Shown here piece after piece: positions 16,120 to 23,782 of a stretch of 44,956 bases of DNA; positions within the stretch are counted from its first letter, which is position 1; the number at the start of each line of letters is the position of its first letter. The position numbers were made by a program, and so were the translations under genes. This stretch comes from an uncultured Clostridia bacterium (GTDB lineage Bacteria > Bacillota > Clostridia > Oscillospirales > Ruminococcaceae), in NCBI GenBank assembly GCA_937891895.1, contig CALATN010000247.1:1-44956 (forward strand), written 5' to 3'. Under the pieces are notes generated by a model. That model searched no databases, had not been told where the DNA came from, and was given only the letters and a program-made list of their open reading frames with translations.

Positions 16120-17490
16120 ATGCGTATGATGAAAAAGGTACTCGCAGGTATTATGGGCGTTGCAATGCTCGCTTCTATGACAGCTTGTGGCAATGGTGGT
16201 ACAACAGACAACGGCGGTGCTGCTGACAACGGCGGTGCAGCTAACAACGGCGGTGCAGCTGCTGAAACAGTTGCAGGCGCAAGCGAAGGTCCTGTAACTC
16301 TCAAGTTCTCTTGGTGGGGCGGTGACTCCAGACACGAAGCTACACAGAAGGCTGTTGAAGCTTTCATGGCTAAGTACAACAACATCACAGTTGAAACAAA
16401 CTTCGGTGCATGGTCTGGTTGGGAAGATTCCATGTCCACAGCATTCTATGCTGGTACAGCTCCTGACGTAAACCAGGTTAACTGGAACTGGATCTCCAAC
16501 TACTCTGCTGACGGCAGCATCTTCCTCGATATGAACAAGGTTTCCAACACATTCGACCTCACACAGTACGATCAGGCTGCTCTTGATCAGTGTACAGTTG
16601 CCGGCGAACTCCAGGCTATCCCTGTTTCCATGACAGGCCGTATCTTCTACTGGAACGAATCCACATTTGCTCAGGCTGGTATCTCCACACCTAAGACACT
16701 TGAAGAACTCTACGCTGCTGGCGAAACATTCAAGACAGTTCTCGGTGATGACTACTACCCACTCGCACTCGGTGAATACGACAGAGCTATCCTCTGCGTT
16801 TACTACCTCGAATCCGTATACGGCAAGGCTTGGGTAACAGACGGCAAGCTCAACTACACAGCTGAAGAAATCGCTACAGGTCTCCAGTTCATCGAAGATC
16901 TCGAAGCTAAGCACGTTATCCCAACAGTTGCTACAATCCTCGGCGACGGTGCTGAATCCCTCGATAAGAACCCTAAGTGGATGGAAGGCAAGTATGCTGG
17001 TATCTTCGAATGGGATTCCTCCGCAACAAAGTTCGGCGGCGCTCTTAACGAAGGTCAGAACTTCATCGTAGGTGACTATATGGCTGACATGGGCGAATAC
17101 CAGGGCGGCTTCTCCAAGGTTTCCCTCGCATTTGCTATCACAGAAAATACAAAGTACCCAACAGAATCCGCTATGCTTATGCAGTACCTCCTCAATGACC
17201 CAGAAGGTTCCGCAATCATGGCTTCCGAACGTGGTATCCCACTCAGCAAGGCTGCTAATAAGACATGTATGGATCAGGGCCTCCTCAACGAAATGGTTGC
17301 AGAAGCTAACGGCAAGGTACTTGCTTGGGTAGACTTCCCACTCGATACACAGTTCGAAAACTCCAAGCTCAAGGGTGCTCCGGACGGCGTATACTACGAC
17401 GTATTCGGCGGTCTCAGCTACGATGAATACACAGTTGATGAAGCTGCTAAGGTTCTCGTAGACGGTGTTACAGCAGTTCTCGAAGGCTAA
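16120..17490 (+). CDS. Extracellular sugar-binding lipoprotein of an ABC importer (family 1)
   Basis: 456 aa. The N-terminus is a lipoprotein signal with lipobox ASMTAC (C23), then a flexible Asn/Gly/Ala linker made of three 18-bp tandem repeats (16207-16260). The mature part (VTLKFSWWGGDSRHEATQKAVEAF...) is typical of family 1 solute-binding proteins. It should capture oligogalacturonides or related pectin fragments for the two permeases downstream; the ligand is inferred from context. AAAGGAG lies about 10 nt before ATG. Codon use is extremely biased (CTC, TTC, AAC, GCT, ACA), as expected for one of the cell's most abundant proteins. A stable hairpin follows in the spacer. Confidence 0.93.
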   Translation: MRMMKKVLAGIMGVAMLASMTACGNGGTTDNGGAADNGGAANNGGAAAETVAGASEGPVTLKFSWWGGDSRHEATQKAVEAFMAKYNNITVETNFGAWSGWEDSMSTAFYAGTAPDVNQVNWNWISNYSADGSIFLDMNKVSNTFDLTQYDQAALDQCTVAGELQAIPVSMTGRIFYWNESTFAQAGISTPKTLEELYAAGETFKTVLGDDYYPLALGEYDRAILCVYYLESVYGKAWVTDGKLNYTAEEIATGLQFIEDLEAKHVIPTVATILGDGAESLDKNPKWMEGKYAGIFEWDSSATKFGGALNEGQNFIVGDYMADMGEYQGGFSKVSLAFAITENTKYPTESAMLMQYLLNDPEGSAIMASERGIPLSKAANKTCMDQGLLNEMVAEANGKVLAWVDFPLDTQFENSKLKGAPDGVYYDVFGGLSYDEYTVDEAAKVLVDGVTAVLEG

Positions 17491-17525
17491 TTGACAGCCC
17501 CTTTCATCTCTTCTCATTATTAATA

Positions 17526-17570
17526 CCGACAGGCTCACCGCTCCCTTAGGGGCGGTGAGGGTAATGTCGG
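17526..17570 (+). promoter_or_regulatory. Intercistronic mRNA hairpin after the binding-protein gene
   Basis: Two stacked stems: an outer CCGACA / TGTCGG and an inner CTCACCGC / GCGGTGAG topped by CCC / GGG with a one-base bulge. No T-run follows. Such structures protect the 3' end of binding-protein messages and lower downstream transcript levels. Confidence 0.7.
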
Positions 17571-17583
17571 ACAGGAGTTAAGT

Positions 17584-18672
17584 ATGTCAGAGTTAAATTA
17601 TATCAACAATTTTCTGAAAAATTACCAGCATTATAAAACATACTGGAATTACGAAGACGGCTGCGTTCTTATGGGATGTCAGCAGCTTTATCAGGTAACA
17701 GGAGATAAGTATTATCTCGAATTTATTCTGGAGTACATCGACCCTCTCATTGACGAGGACGGTACCATTACGAATTTTGAATTCGGCAAACACAACATCG
17801 ACGGCTTCAATGCAGGAAAAATTCTGTACCTTGCATATGAAGAAACAGGAATTACTAAGTACAGAAGAGCAATTGACTTCCTTATCCGAAATCTGATGGA
17901 ACAGCCAAGAACGAAGGAGGGCAACTTCTTCCACAAGGCTATTTATCCTAATCAGGTATGGCTTGACGGACTCTATATGGCTCAGCCGTTTTATATGGAG
18001 TACGAAACCAAGTATAATAAAAAAGAAAATTACAATGACATGCTGAACCAGTTCAGAAATGTCAGAAAATATATGTATGACCCTGATAAGAAGCTTTATT
18101 ATCACGGCTACGATGAAGCAAAAATCCAGCCCTGGGCAAACAAGGAAACAGGTCTTTCACCTAACTTCTGGCTTCGTTCAATGGGTTGGTACTTAATGGC
18201 TCTTATTGACGTAATTGATAATATGTCCGAGGAAATCTACGAGCAGTACCGTGAATACTGTGACCTGTTCAAGGAAGCAATCGACGGTATTCTCCAGTAC
18301 AAGGACAAGACCACAAACCTTTTCTATCAGGTTATTGACCACGCTGATACAGAAGGCAACTACACCGAAACATCAGGCTCGGTAATGGTTGCGTACGCTG
18401 TTATGAAAGCATCAAGACTCGGCGTAATAAGCTGTGAAAAGTATGCAGACGAGGGCATCGCAATTTTCGACGGAATTGTAAAAGAGAAGCTGGATGAAGA
18501 CAAGAATGAACTGACAGACATCTGCTGGGTTGCAGGACTTGGTCCTGGCGAACAGCGTGACGGAAGCGTTGAGTATTACCTCTCCGAAAAGAGAGTTTCC
18601 AACGACTCCAAGGGCGTAGGACCGTTTATGATGGCTTACGCACAGAAGCTTATGCTTCAGAAAAGTTTATAA
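17584..18672 (+). CDS. Unsaturated rhamnogalacturonyl/galacturonyl hydrolase (GH105)
   Basis: 362 aa alpha/alpha-barrel hydrolase of the YteR/YesR type. It removes the 4,5-unsaturated galacturonyl end left by pectin lyases and yields the substrate of KduI. The catalytic Asp is D128 in QVWLDGLYMAQPF. Supporting blocks are FWLRSMGWYLMALID and ETSGSVMVAYAVMKASRLG. No signal peptide, so cytoplasmic, in line with the Bacillus enzymes. ACAGGAG lies about 6 nt before ATG. It sits between the binding protein and permease genes, an arrangement also seen in other pectin loci. Confidence 0.92.
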   Translation: MSELNYINNFLKNYQHYKTYWNYEDGCVLMGCQQLYQVTGDKYYLEFILEYIDPLIDEDGTITNFEFGKHNIDGFNAGKILYLAYEETGITKYRRAIDFLIRNLMEQPRTKEGNFFHKAIYPNQVWLDGLYMAQPFYMEYETKYNKKENYNDMLNQFRNVRKYMYDPDKKLYYHGYDEAKIQPWANKETGLSPNFWLRSMGWYLMALIDVIDNMSEEIYEQYREYCDLFKEAIDGILQYKDKTTNLFYQVIDHADTEGNYTETSGSVMVAYAVMKASRLGVISCEKYADEGIAIFDGIVKEKLDEDKNELTDICWVAGLGPGEQRDGSVEYYLSEKRVSNDSKGVGPFMMAYAQKLMLQKSL

Positions 18673-18689
18673 TTATTGGGGAGGATACT

Positions 18690-19610
18690 ATGGCTGCTAA
18701 AACAATCGACAATACCAATCAGCCGAGCAAGTTCAGTAAGTTCATGAGAAAAAATTATGGCTTCCTGTTTATTATCGTATGGCTTTTCGGCTTTTTGGTT
18801 TTCAGAATGTACCCGTTTCTTTCATCACTCTACTATAGCTTTACTGACTTCCACCTTTTCAAGGGTATCAGTGAATATGGTCTGATGAACTACAAGGAGA
18901 TTTTCGCAAGCGACAAGATTATGAGCTCGCTGGGAATTACTTTCTCCTACGCATTTATCACAGTGCCGCTGAAGCTGGCATTCGCACTTTTTATCGCATA
19001 TATCCTTAACTACAAAATCAAGGGCGTAAGTATCTTCAGAACAGCATACTACATCCCATCAATCCTCGGTGGTTCCGTAGCTATCGCAGTTCTCTGGAAG
19101 GCACTCTTCCGTGACGAAGGTCTTATCAACGCTGTTATCAGAGCATTCGGCGGCGAAGGTATCAACTGGCTCGCTGAACCTAAATATGCGCTTTTCATCA
19201 TCTCTCTCCTGAGAGTATGGCAGTTCGGTTCTGCAATGGTACTCTTCCTCGCAGCCCTCAAGGGTGTTTCACAGGATCTGTACGAAGCAGCAACAATCGA
19301 CGGCGCAAGCAAGGCAAGACAGTTCTTCAGCATCACAGTTCCGCTGATTACTCCTGTTGTATTCTACAACCTTGTAACACAGCTCTGTCAGGCATTCCAG
19401 GAATTCAACGGTCCATACATCATCACACAGGGTGGTCCGAGAGGCGCTACAACACTCTTGTCCCTCCTTATCTACAACAGAGCGTTCCAGGACTACGAAA
19501 TGGGTATGGCAAGCGCAATGGCATGGGTACTCTTCGTAATCGTTATGGTTCTCAGCCTTATCGCATTCGTAAGCCAGAAGTATTGGGTTTACTACGGCGA
19601 CGAAAAGTAA
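18690..19610 (+). CDS. ABC sugar transporter permease, LplB/MalF type
   Basis: 306 aa with about six membrane segments, the first near residues 23-45. The cytoplasmic EAA loop that docks the ATPase is clear (LYEAATIDGASKARQF, E199). GGGGAGG precedes the ATG. It pairs with the next permease and with the upstream lipoprotein as an oligosaccharide importer. No ATPase gene lies in the cluster, so a shared MsmX-like ATPase encoded elsewhere is expected. Confidence 0.93.
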   Translation: MAAKTIDNTNQPSKFSKFMRKNYGFLFIIVWLFGFLVFRMYPFLSSLYYSFTDFHLFKGISEYGLMNYKEIFASDKIMSSLGITFSYAFITVPLKLAFALFIAYILNYKIKGVSIFRTAYYIPSILGGSVAIAVLWKALFRDEGLINAVIRAFGGEGINWLAEPKYALFIISLLRVWQFGSAMVLFLAALKGVSQDLYEAATIDGASKARQFFSITVPLITPVVFYNLVTQLCQAFQEFNGPYIITQGGPRGATTLLSLLIYNRAFQDYEMGMASAMAWVLFVIVMVLSLIAFVSQKYWVYYGDEK

Positions 19611-19622
19611 GGGGGTTGCAAT

Positions 19623-20480
19623 ATGAATTATACACAGAAACAAAAGCTTGGTACTGTAATCAAGTATATAATCCTTATTGCTGTCGGATTCATTATGGTT
19701 TATCCGCTCATCTGGATGGTTGGCGCAACCTTCAAGACCAACAACGAAATCTTCAGCAACCTTACACCGTTCACAGCTCATCCTACACTTGACGGCTACA
19801 AGAACGCAATGAACGACTACGGCGGAAGCATCAACATCTTCAAGGCTATGTTCAATACATACAGCTACGTTCTTCCGAAGGTTATCTTCACCGTAATCTC
19901 TGCAACACTCACAGCATACGGCTTCGGACGTTTCAACTTCGTAGGCAGAAACGTGCTCTTTGCAGCACTTATGGCTACACTCTTCCTTCCACAGGTTGTA
20001 ATGAACGTTCCACAGTTCATCCTTTACAACAACTTTGGTTGGGTTGACTCCGAAATATATCTTCCACTCATTATTCCATCACTCTTTGCATTTGATACAT
20101 ACTTTGTATTTATGCTTATCCAGTTCCTCAGAGGTATTCCGAGAGAGCTTGACGAAGCAGCAACAATTGACGGCTGTAACTCAATCCAGACACTTATCAT
20201 GGTTATCTGTCCGATGCTCAAGCCTGCAATGGTAAGCTGTGCGCTCTTCCAGTTCATGTGGTCCTCCAACGACTATATGGGTCCTCTGCTTTACGTCAAG
20301 ACACCTTCCAACTATCCTGCAGCAATCTTTGTTCGTCTTTCCATGGACGCAGACACAGGCTTCGATTGGAACCGTGTACTTGCAGTATCACTCATCTCGA
20401 TCATACCTTCCCTCGTAGTATTCTTCTGCGCTCAGAAGCAGTTCATCGAAGGTATTTCCGCAGGTAGTGTAAAGGGTTAA
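19623..20480 (+). CDS. ABC sugar transporter permease, YtcP/MalG type
   Basis: 285 aa, about six membrane segments. The EAA motif is LDEAATIDGCNSIQTL (E178). Starts 12 nt after the previous gene's stop with AAGGGGG upstream. The C-terminus FIEGISAGSVKG is the family hallmark of this subunit type. Second half of the pectin oligosaccharide importer. Confidence 0.93.
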   Translation: MNYTQKQKLGTVIKYIILIAVGFIMVYPLIWMVGATFKTNNEIFSNLTPFTAHPTLDGYKNAMNDYGGSINIFKAMFNTYSYVLPKVIFTVISATLTAYGFGRFNFVGRNVLFAALMATLFLPQVVMNVPQFILYNNFGWVDSEIYLPLIIPSLFAFDTYFVFMLIQFLRGIPRELDEAATIDGCNSIQTLIMVICPMLKPAMVSCALFQFMWSSNDYMGPLLYVKTPSNYPAAIFVRLSMDADTGFDWNRVLAVSLISIIPSLVVFFCAQKQFIEGISAGSVKG

Positions 20481-20491
20481 TAACAGATTAT

Positions 20492-20521
20492 TTTAAGGCA
20501 GAGTTCTTGCTCTGCCTTAAA
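20492..20521 (+). promoter_or_regulatory. Hairpin between permease and GH28 genes
   Basis: A perfect 12-bp stem TTTAAGGCAGAG / CTCTGCCTTAAA with a 6-nt loop but no T-run after it on the plus strand. More likely an mRNA-stability or partial-attenuation element than a full terminator. Confidence 0.6.
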
Positions 20522-20541
20522 GTCGTATTATGAGGTATGAA

Positions 20542-22071
20542 ATGAAAATAGAAATTACTAAAACAGGCGCACGTTATGCCGTGGCCGATATAAGCGGCGC
20601 AGACAGCTTTTCCGCAACTCTTAACGGCAAGGAAATCGCTCTCGGCAACACAGTGAACTTTATTGGACAGCTTTCTCCCGATACAGAGTACGTCCTCCGT
20701 ACCGTTTGCGGTAACGATGAAGCGGAAGCGGTTTTCCGTACAAAAAAGGAGTTTGTTACCCTTGACGTAAGAAAATTCGGCGCAAAGGGTGACGGAGTAA
20801 CTGATGATACCGTGTTCATTCAGGCGGCAATTATGGCTTGCCCAGAAAACAGCAGAGTTCTTGTTACAAAGGGTAAGTACAAGGTTACAAGCCTGTTTAT
20901 GAAAAGCGGGGTAAACCTTGAAATCGCAGGCGACGCTGAAATTGTTGCCGATAATGAACGCTTCAACCACCCGATTTTTGAGGGTATGATTCAGAGCTAT
21001 GACGAACAGAGCGAGTACAACCTCGGTACATGGGAGGGGAATCCTCTCAAGATGTTCGCAGGAATTATTACCTGCCTTGACGCTGAAAACGTAACGATTT
21101 ACGGCGAAGGCACAATCAACGGCAACGCTACTCACGATGACTGGTGGTACAACGAAAAGGTAATGGTGGGCGCATTCCGTCCCCGTCTGCTTTTCATCAG
21201 CAGAAGCAAGAATGTCAGCGTAATGGGACTTACCTTCAAGGACAGCCCTTCCTGGACAATTCACCCATACTTCTCCGAAAATGTTTCCCTTACAGCGCTT
21301 AAAATCAACAACCCGCAGAACTCACCCAATACAGACGGTATTGACGTTGAGTCCTGCAAGAATGTAACAATCGAGGGCGTGCATTTTACCCTTGGCGACG
21401 ATTGTATCGCACTTAAATCGGGCAAGATTTATATGGCGAAAAAGTATAATGTTCCATCGGAAAATATCCATATCCGCCGTTGCCTTATGGAAAACGGCCA
21501 CGGCGCCATAACTGTCGGCAGCGAAATGTCGGCAGGTGTGAAGAATGTGCTTGTTGAGGATTGTGTTTTCAATAACACCGACCGCGGCCTGCGTATCAAG
21601 ACAAGACGCGGCAGGGGTGATACAGCTATTATCGATAACGTAACATTCAGAAATATCACAATGAACGGCGTAAAGACACCGTTTGTTGCAAACTGCTTCT
21701 ATTTCTGCGACCCTGACGGCAGAACAAGCTATGTTCAGGACAGAAATCCCCACCCCGTTGACGAACGCACACCACATATTAAAAAGCTTTGCTTCGAGGA
21801 CATCAACTGCGTGAACAGCCATTTTGCCGCTGCTTTCTTTATGGGTCTTCCCGAAAGAAAAATCAGCGAAATCGTGATGAGAAACGTGAATATTTCCCTT
21901 GCCGAAAATCCAGAAAGCGGCTATGCGGCAATGCTTTGCAACATCGATGAAATGTCGGGCAGGGGAATTATCGCTGAAAATGTTGAGAAGCTTATCCTTG
22001 ACAACGTGAATATTAAAAACTGCAAGGGCGAAAGACTTGAAGCGAACAATGTCGATTATATAGGAGAATAA
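20542..22071 (+). CDS. Polygalacturonase-type glycoside hydrolase (GH28)
   Basis: 509 aa from the ATG at 20542, which has GAGGT 6 nt upstream; the ATG at 20530 has no site. The first ~75 residues form a small beta-sandwich (SPDTEYVLRTVCGNDEAEAVFRT), fibronectin-III-like, as seen in some exo-acting GH28. The catalytic beta-helix begins at LDVRKFGAKGDGVTDDT. All GH28 active-site motifs are present: NTDG (D265), GDD (D286, D287), GHG (H320) and RIK (R351, K353). No signal peptide, so it should trim imported oligogalacturonides (or rhamnogalacturonan fragments) in the cytoplasm. Endo or exo action cannot be told from sequence; the N-terminal domain favours exo. Confidence 0.92.
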   Translation: MKIEITKTGARYAVADISGADSFSATLNGKEIALGNTVNFIGQLSPDTEYVLRTVCGNDEAEAVFRTKKEFVTLDVRKFGAKGDGVTDDTVFIQAAIMACPENSRVLVTKGKYKVTSLFMKSGVNLEIAGDAEIVADNERFNHPIFEGMIQSYDEQSEYNLGTWEGNPLKMFAGIITCLDAENVTIYGEGTINGNATHDDWWYNEKVMVGAFRPRLLFISRSKNVSVMGLTFKDSPSWTIHPYFSENVSLTALKINNPQNSPNTDGIDVESCKNVTIEGVHFTLGDDCIALKSGKIYMAKKYNVPSENIHIRRCLMENGHGAITVGSEMSAGVKNVLVEDCVFNNTDRGLRIKTRRGRGDTAIIDNVTFRNITMNGVKTPFVANCFYFCDPDGRTSYVQDRNPHPVDERTPHIKKLCFEDINCVNSHFAAAFFMGLPERKISEIVMRNVNISLAENPESGYAAMLCNIDEMSGRGIIAENVEKLILDNVNIKNCKGERLEANNVDYIGE

Positions 22072-22164
22072 GTTTGAAAATAAATTTTCAAACTATGAGT
22101 TTTGCTTTTTTGCAAGCAAAATGCAAAACATTGAAAGGAGGTCATTTTCCCTGTTGGGAAAATG
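22071..22164 (+). promoter_or_regulatory. Three consecutive hairpins, the last containing the next start codon
   Basis: Hairpins: AGTTTGAAAA / TTTTCAAACT (22071-22094), GTTTTGC / GCAAAAC (22099-22129) and CATTTTCCC / GGGAAAATG (22143-22164). AAAGGAGG (22134-22141) lies immediately before the third, and the ATG at 22162 is its last triplet. The phrase CTATGAG before the second hairpin also precedes two hairpins of the cluster at 3484-3755. Confidence 0.7.
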
Positions 22165-23010
22165 GTTATTGAAATGCAGCTTGGAATAAGAGTACACGAC
22201 GGCGAAAAGCTGCCGCTTGAACAGCTTCTGCCGATTTTGAGAAGCCGCGGATTTGCCTGCGGTCATATCGCACTTTCAAAGTCAATTTCCGAGGTAAGCA
22301 CAGCGGTTTCCGCGCTTACCCCAGGCTTTGCAATGTATCTGAAAAAGCTTTTTGCAAAGAACGAGCTTGACGTTGCAGTGCTTGGCTGTTACCTCAACCT
22401 TGCAACACCTGACGAAGCCGCTCTCCGTGCAAATCAGGAGAAGTATATGGCGAATATCCGATTTGCTTCACTTATGGGTTGTGGTGTTGTTGGTACGGAA
22501 ACAGGTGCACCGAATAAGGAGTACAAGTATGAACCTGCCTGCCACACCGAGGAGGCATTAAACACGTTTATTGCAAACCTCCGTCCTGTTGTGGAGTACG
22601 CCGAAAAAATGGGCGTAATCGTGGCAATAGAACCCGTATGGAAGCATATCGTCTGCAACCCGAAGCGTGCAAGACGTGTTCTTGATGAAATTGATTCACC
22701 AAATTTACAGATTATATTTGACCCCGTGAACTTGCTGTGCTATAATAATTATAACGAGAGAAACGAAATCTTTGCAGAGGCAATGGAACTTCTCGGCAAG
22801 GACATCGCCGTTGTGCATATCAAGGACTTTATTGTCAAGGATAACGACCTTGTTTCCGTTGCAGCAGGACACGGCGAAATGGACTACACCGAAATTATGA
22901 AGTTCATCAAGAAGGAAAAGCCGTTCATCCACGTTTCCCTCGAAAATACCGTTCCCGAAAATGCCGAGGAAGCAAGAAAGCTTATTCGGTCAATCTGGGA
23001 GCAGGCTTAA
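22162..23010 (+). CDS. Sugar phosphate isomerase/epimerase-like TIM-barrel protein
   Basis: 282 aa of the AP-endonuclease-2 / xylose-isomerase-like barrel superfamily. Metal-ligand style residues appear at strand ends: E in VAIEPVWKH, D in IIFDPVN, H in VVHIKDF and E in VSLENT. These enzymes isomerise or epimerise keto sugars, often 3-keto or uronate derivatives; the substrate here is unknown. Its position between GH28 and yesL suggests a minor pectin sugar or an epimer of tagaturonate-type intermediates. The start is uncertain: ATG at 22162 lies 20 nt from AAGGAGG but within a hairpin, and ATG at 22174 is further away. Confidence 0.85.
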   Translation: MVIEMQLGIRVHDGEKLPLEQLLPILRSRGFACGHIALSKSISEVSTAVSALTPGFAMYLKKLFAKNELDVAVLGCYLNLATPDEAALRANQEKYMANIRFASLMGCGVVGTETGAPNKEYKYEPACHTEEALNTFIANLRPVVEYAEKMGVIVAIEPVWKHIVCNPKRARRVLDEIDSPNLQIIFDPVNLLCYNNYNERNEIFAEAMELLGKDIAVVHIKDFIVKDNDLVSVAAGHGEMDYTEIMKFIKKEKPFIHVSLENTVPENAEEARKLIRSIWEQA

Positions 23011-23030
23011 TCCCGAAAGGAAGTATAGCG

Positions 23031-23744
23031 TTGAAAATCTTCAGCATAGAAAACCCCGTCTTTGCGTTTATTTCAAGAGTAGGGGATATGTTTATCCTGT
23101 CATTTATATGGCTCATTACAAGTCTACCGATTTTTACAATCGGTGCCTCAACAACTGCCGCTTACGACTGTGCATTCAAGATTATCCGTGCCCGTGATAC
23201 AAACGTGTTCAAGGATTATTTCAGAGCCTTCAAAAGCAACTTCAAGCAAGCAACAATCATCTTTCTGATACTGCTGCCAATCGGCGCACTTATCGGCGTT
23301 GACCTGTGGTTCTGGTCGCAGCAGGAGGGGGATATGGCTTTCATAATGAACGCACTCAGCATAGGTATCGCCGCACTTTTTGTTGTAACATACCTGTATG
23401 TTTTCCCCGTTCAGGCGGTGTTTGAGAATCCGGTGAAAAAGACGTTGAAAACTGCTTTCCTTATGGCGATAAGCAACTGGTGGAACAGTATCCTGCTTCT
23501 TGCGGCTTGTATAGCAGTGTCCTATTTTTGCTATATCCTACCGATTGTCGGTTACATCTTTCTTCTTGTTGGAACAGGCACATTTACAATGATTTTTGCG
23601 GTACGATTTCTGGTAGTGTTCAGAAAGTACAACGCAGAGCTTATGCCTGACCGTCCCGAAGCTTCAGATATGGACCCCATTGAAAAGCCGAAAGAAGAAA
23701 AGAAACCCAAAATCAAGAAGGGCAAAAACAAAATAATCAGTTAA
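23031..23744 (+). CDS. yesL: YesL-type membrane protein (DUF624)
   Basis: 237 aa with about five membrane segments and a highly charged cytoplasmic tail (EKPKEEKKPKIKKGKNK). DUF624 proteins accompany carbohydrate ABC importers and YesM/YesN systems in Firmicutes; the biochemical role is not established. The start is TTG at 23031 with AAAGGA about 9 nt upstream; no in-frame ATG fits. Last gene of the rightward operon and convergent with yesN. Confidence 0.88.
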   Translation: MKIFSIENPVFAFISRVGDMFILSFIWLITSLPIFTIGASTTAAYDCAFKIIRARDTNVFKDYFRAFKSNFKQATIIFLILLPIGALIGVDLWFWSQQEGDMAFIMNALSIGIAALFVVTYLYVFPVQAVFENPVKKTLKTAFLMAISNWWNSILLLAACIAVSYFCYILPIVGYIFLLVGTGTFTMIFAVRFLVVFRKYNAELMPDRPEASDMDPIEKPKEEKKPKIKKGKNKIIS

Positions 23745-23746
23745 AA

Positions 23747-23779
23747 AATCCCTGCGAGGCACTAAGCTTCGCAGGGATT
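23747..23779. terminator. Terminator between yesL and yesN
   Basis: An 11-bp stem AATCCCTGCGA / TCGCAGGGATT with an 11-nt loop. On the minus strand it runs into TTTTTT (good terminator for yesMN); on the plus strand only AAATTATT follows. Confidence 0.85.
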
Positions 23780-23782
23780 AAA

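Noticed and set aside
16099..17538. 479-residue open frame on the minus strand, opposite the sugar-binding protein gene
   Set aside because: It is a by-product of the strong codon bias of the real gene; it has no ribosome site, is Cys/Val-rich without a fold pattern, and runs against the operon.
20492..20521. Full terminator splitting the pectin operon before GH28
   Set aside because: The stem is perfect but no T-run follows on the plus strand, and I see no new promoter between it and the GH28 start.
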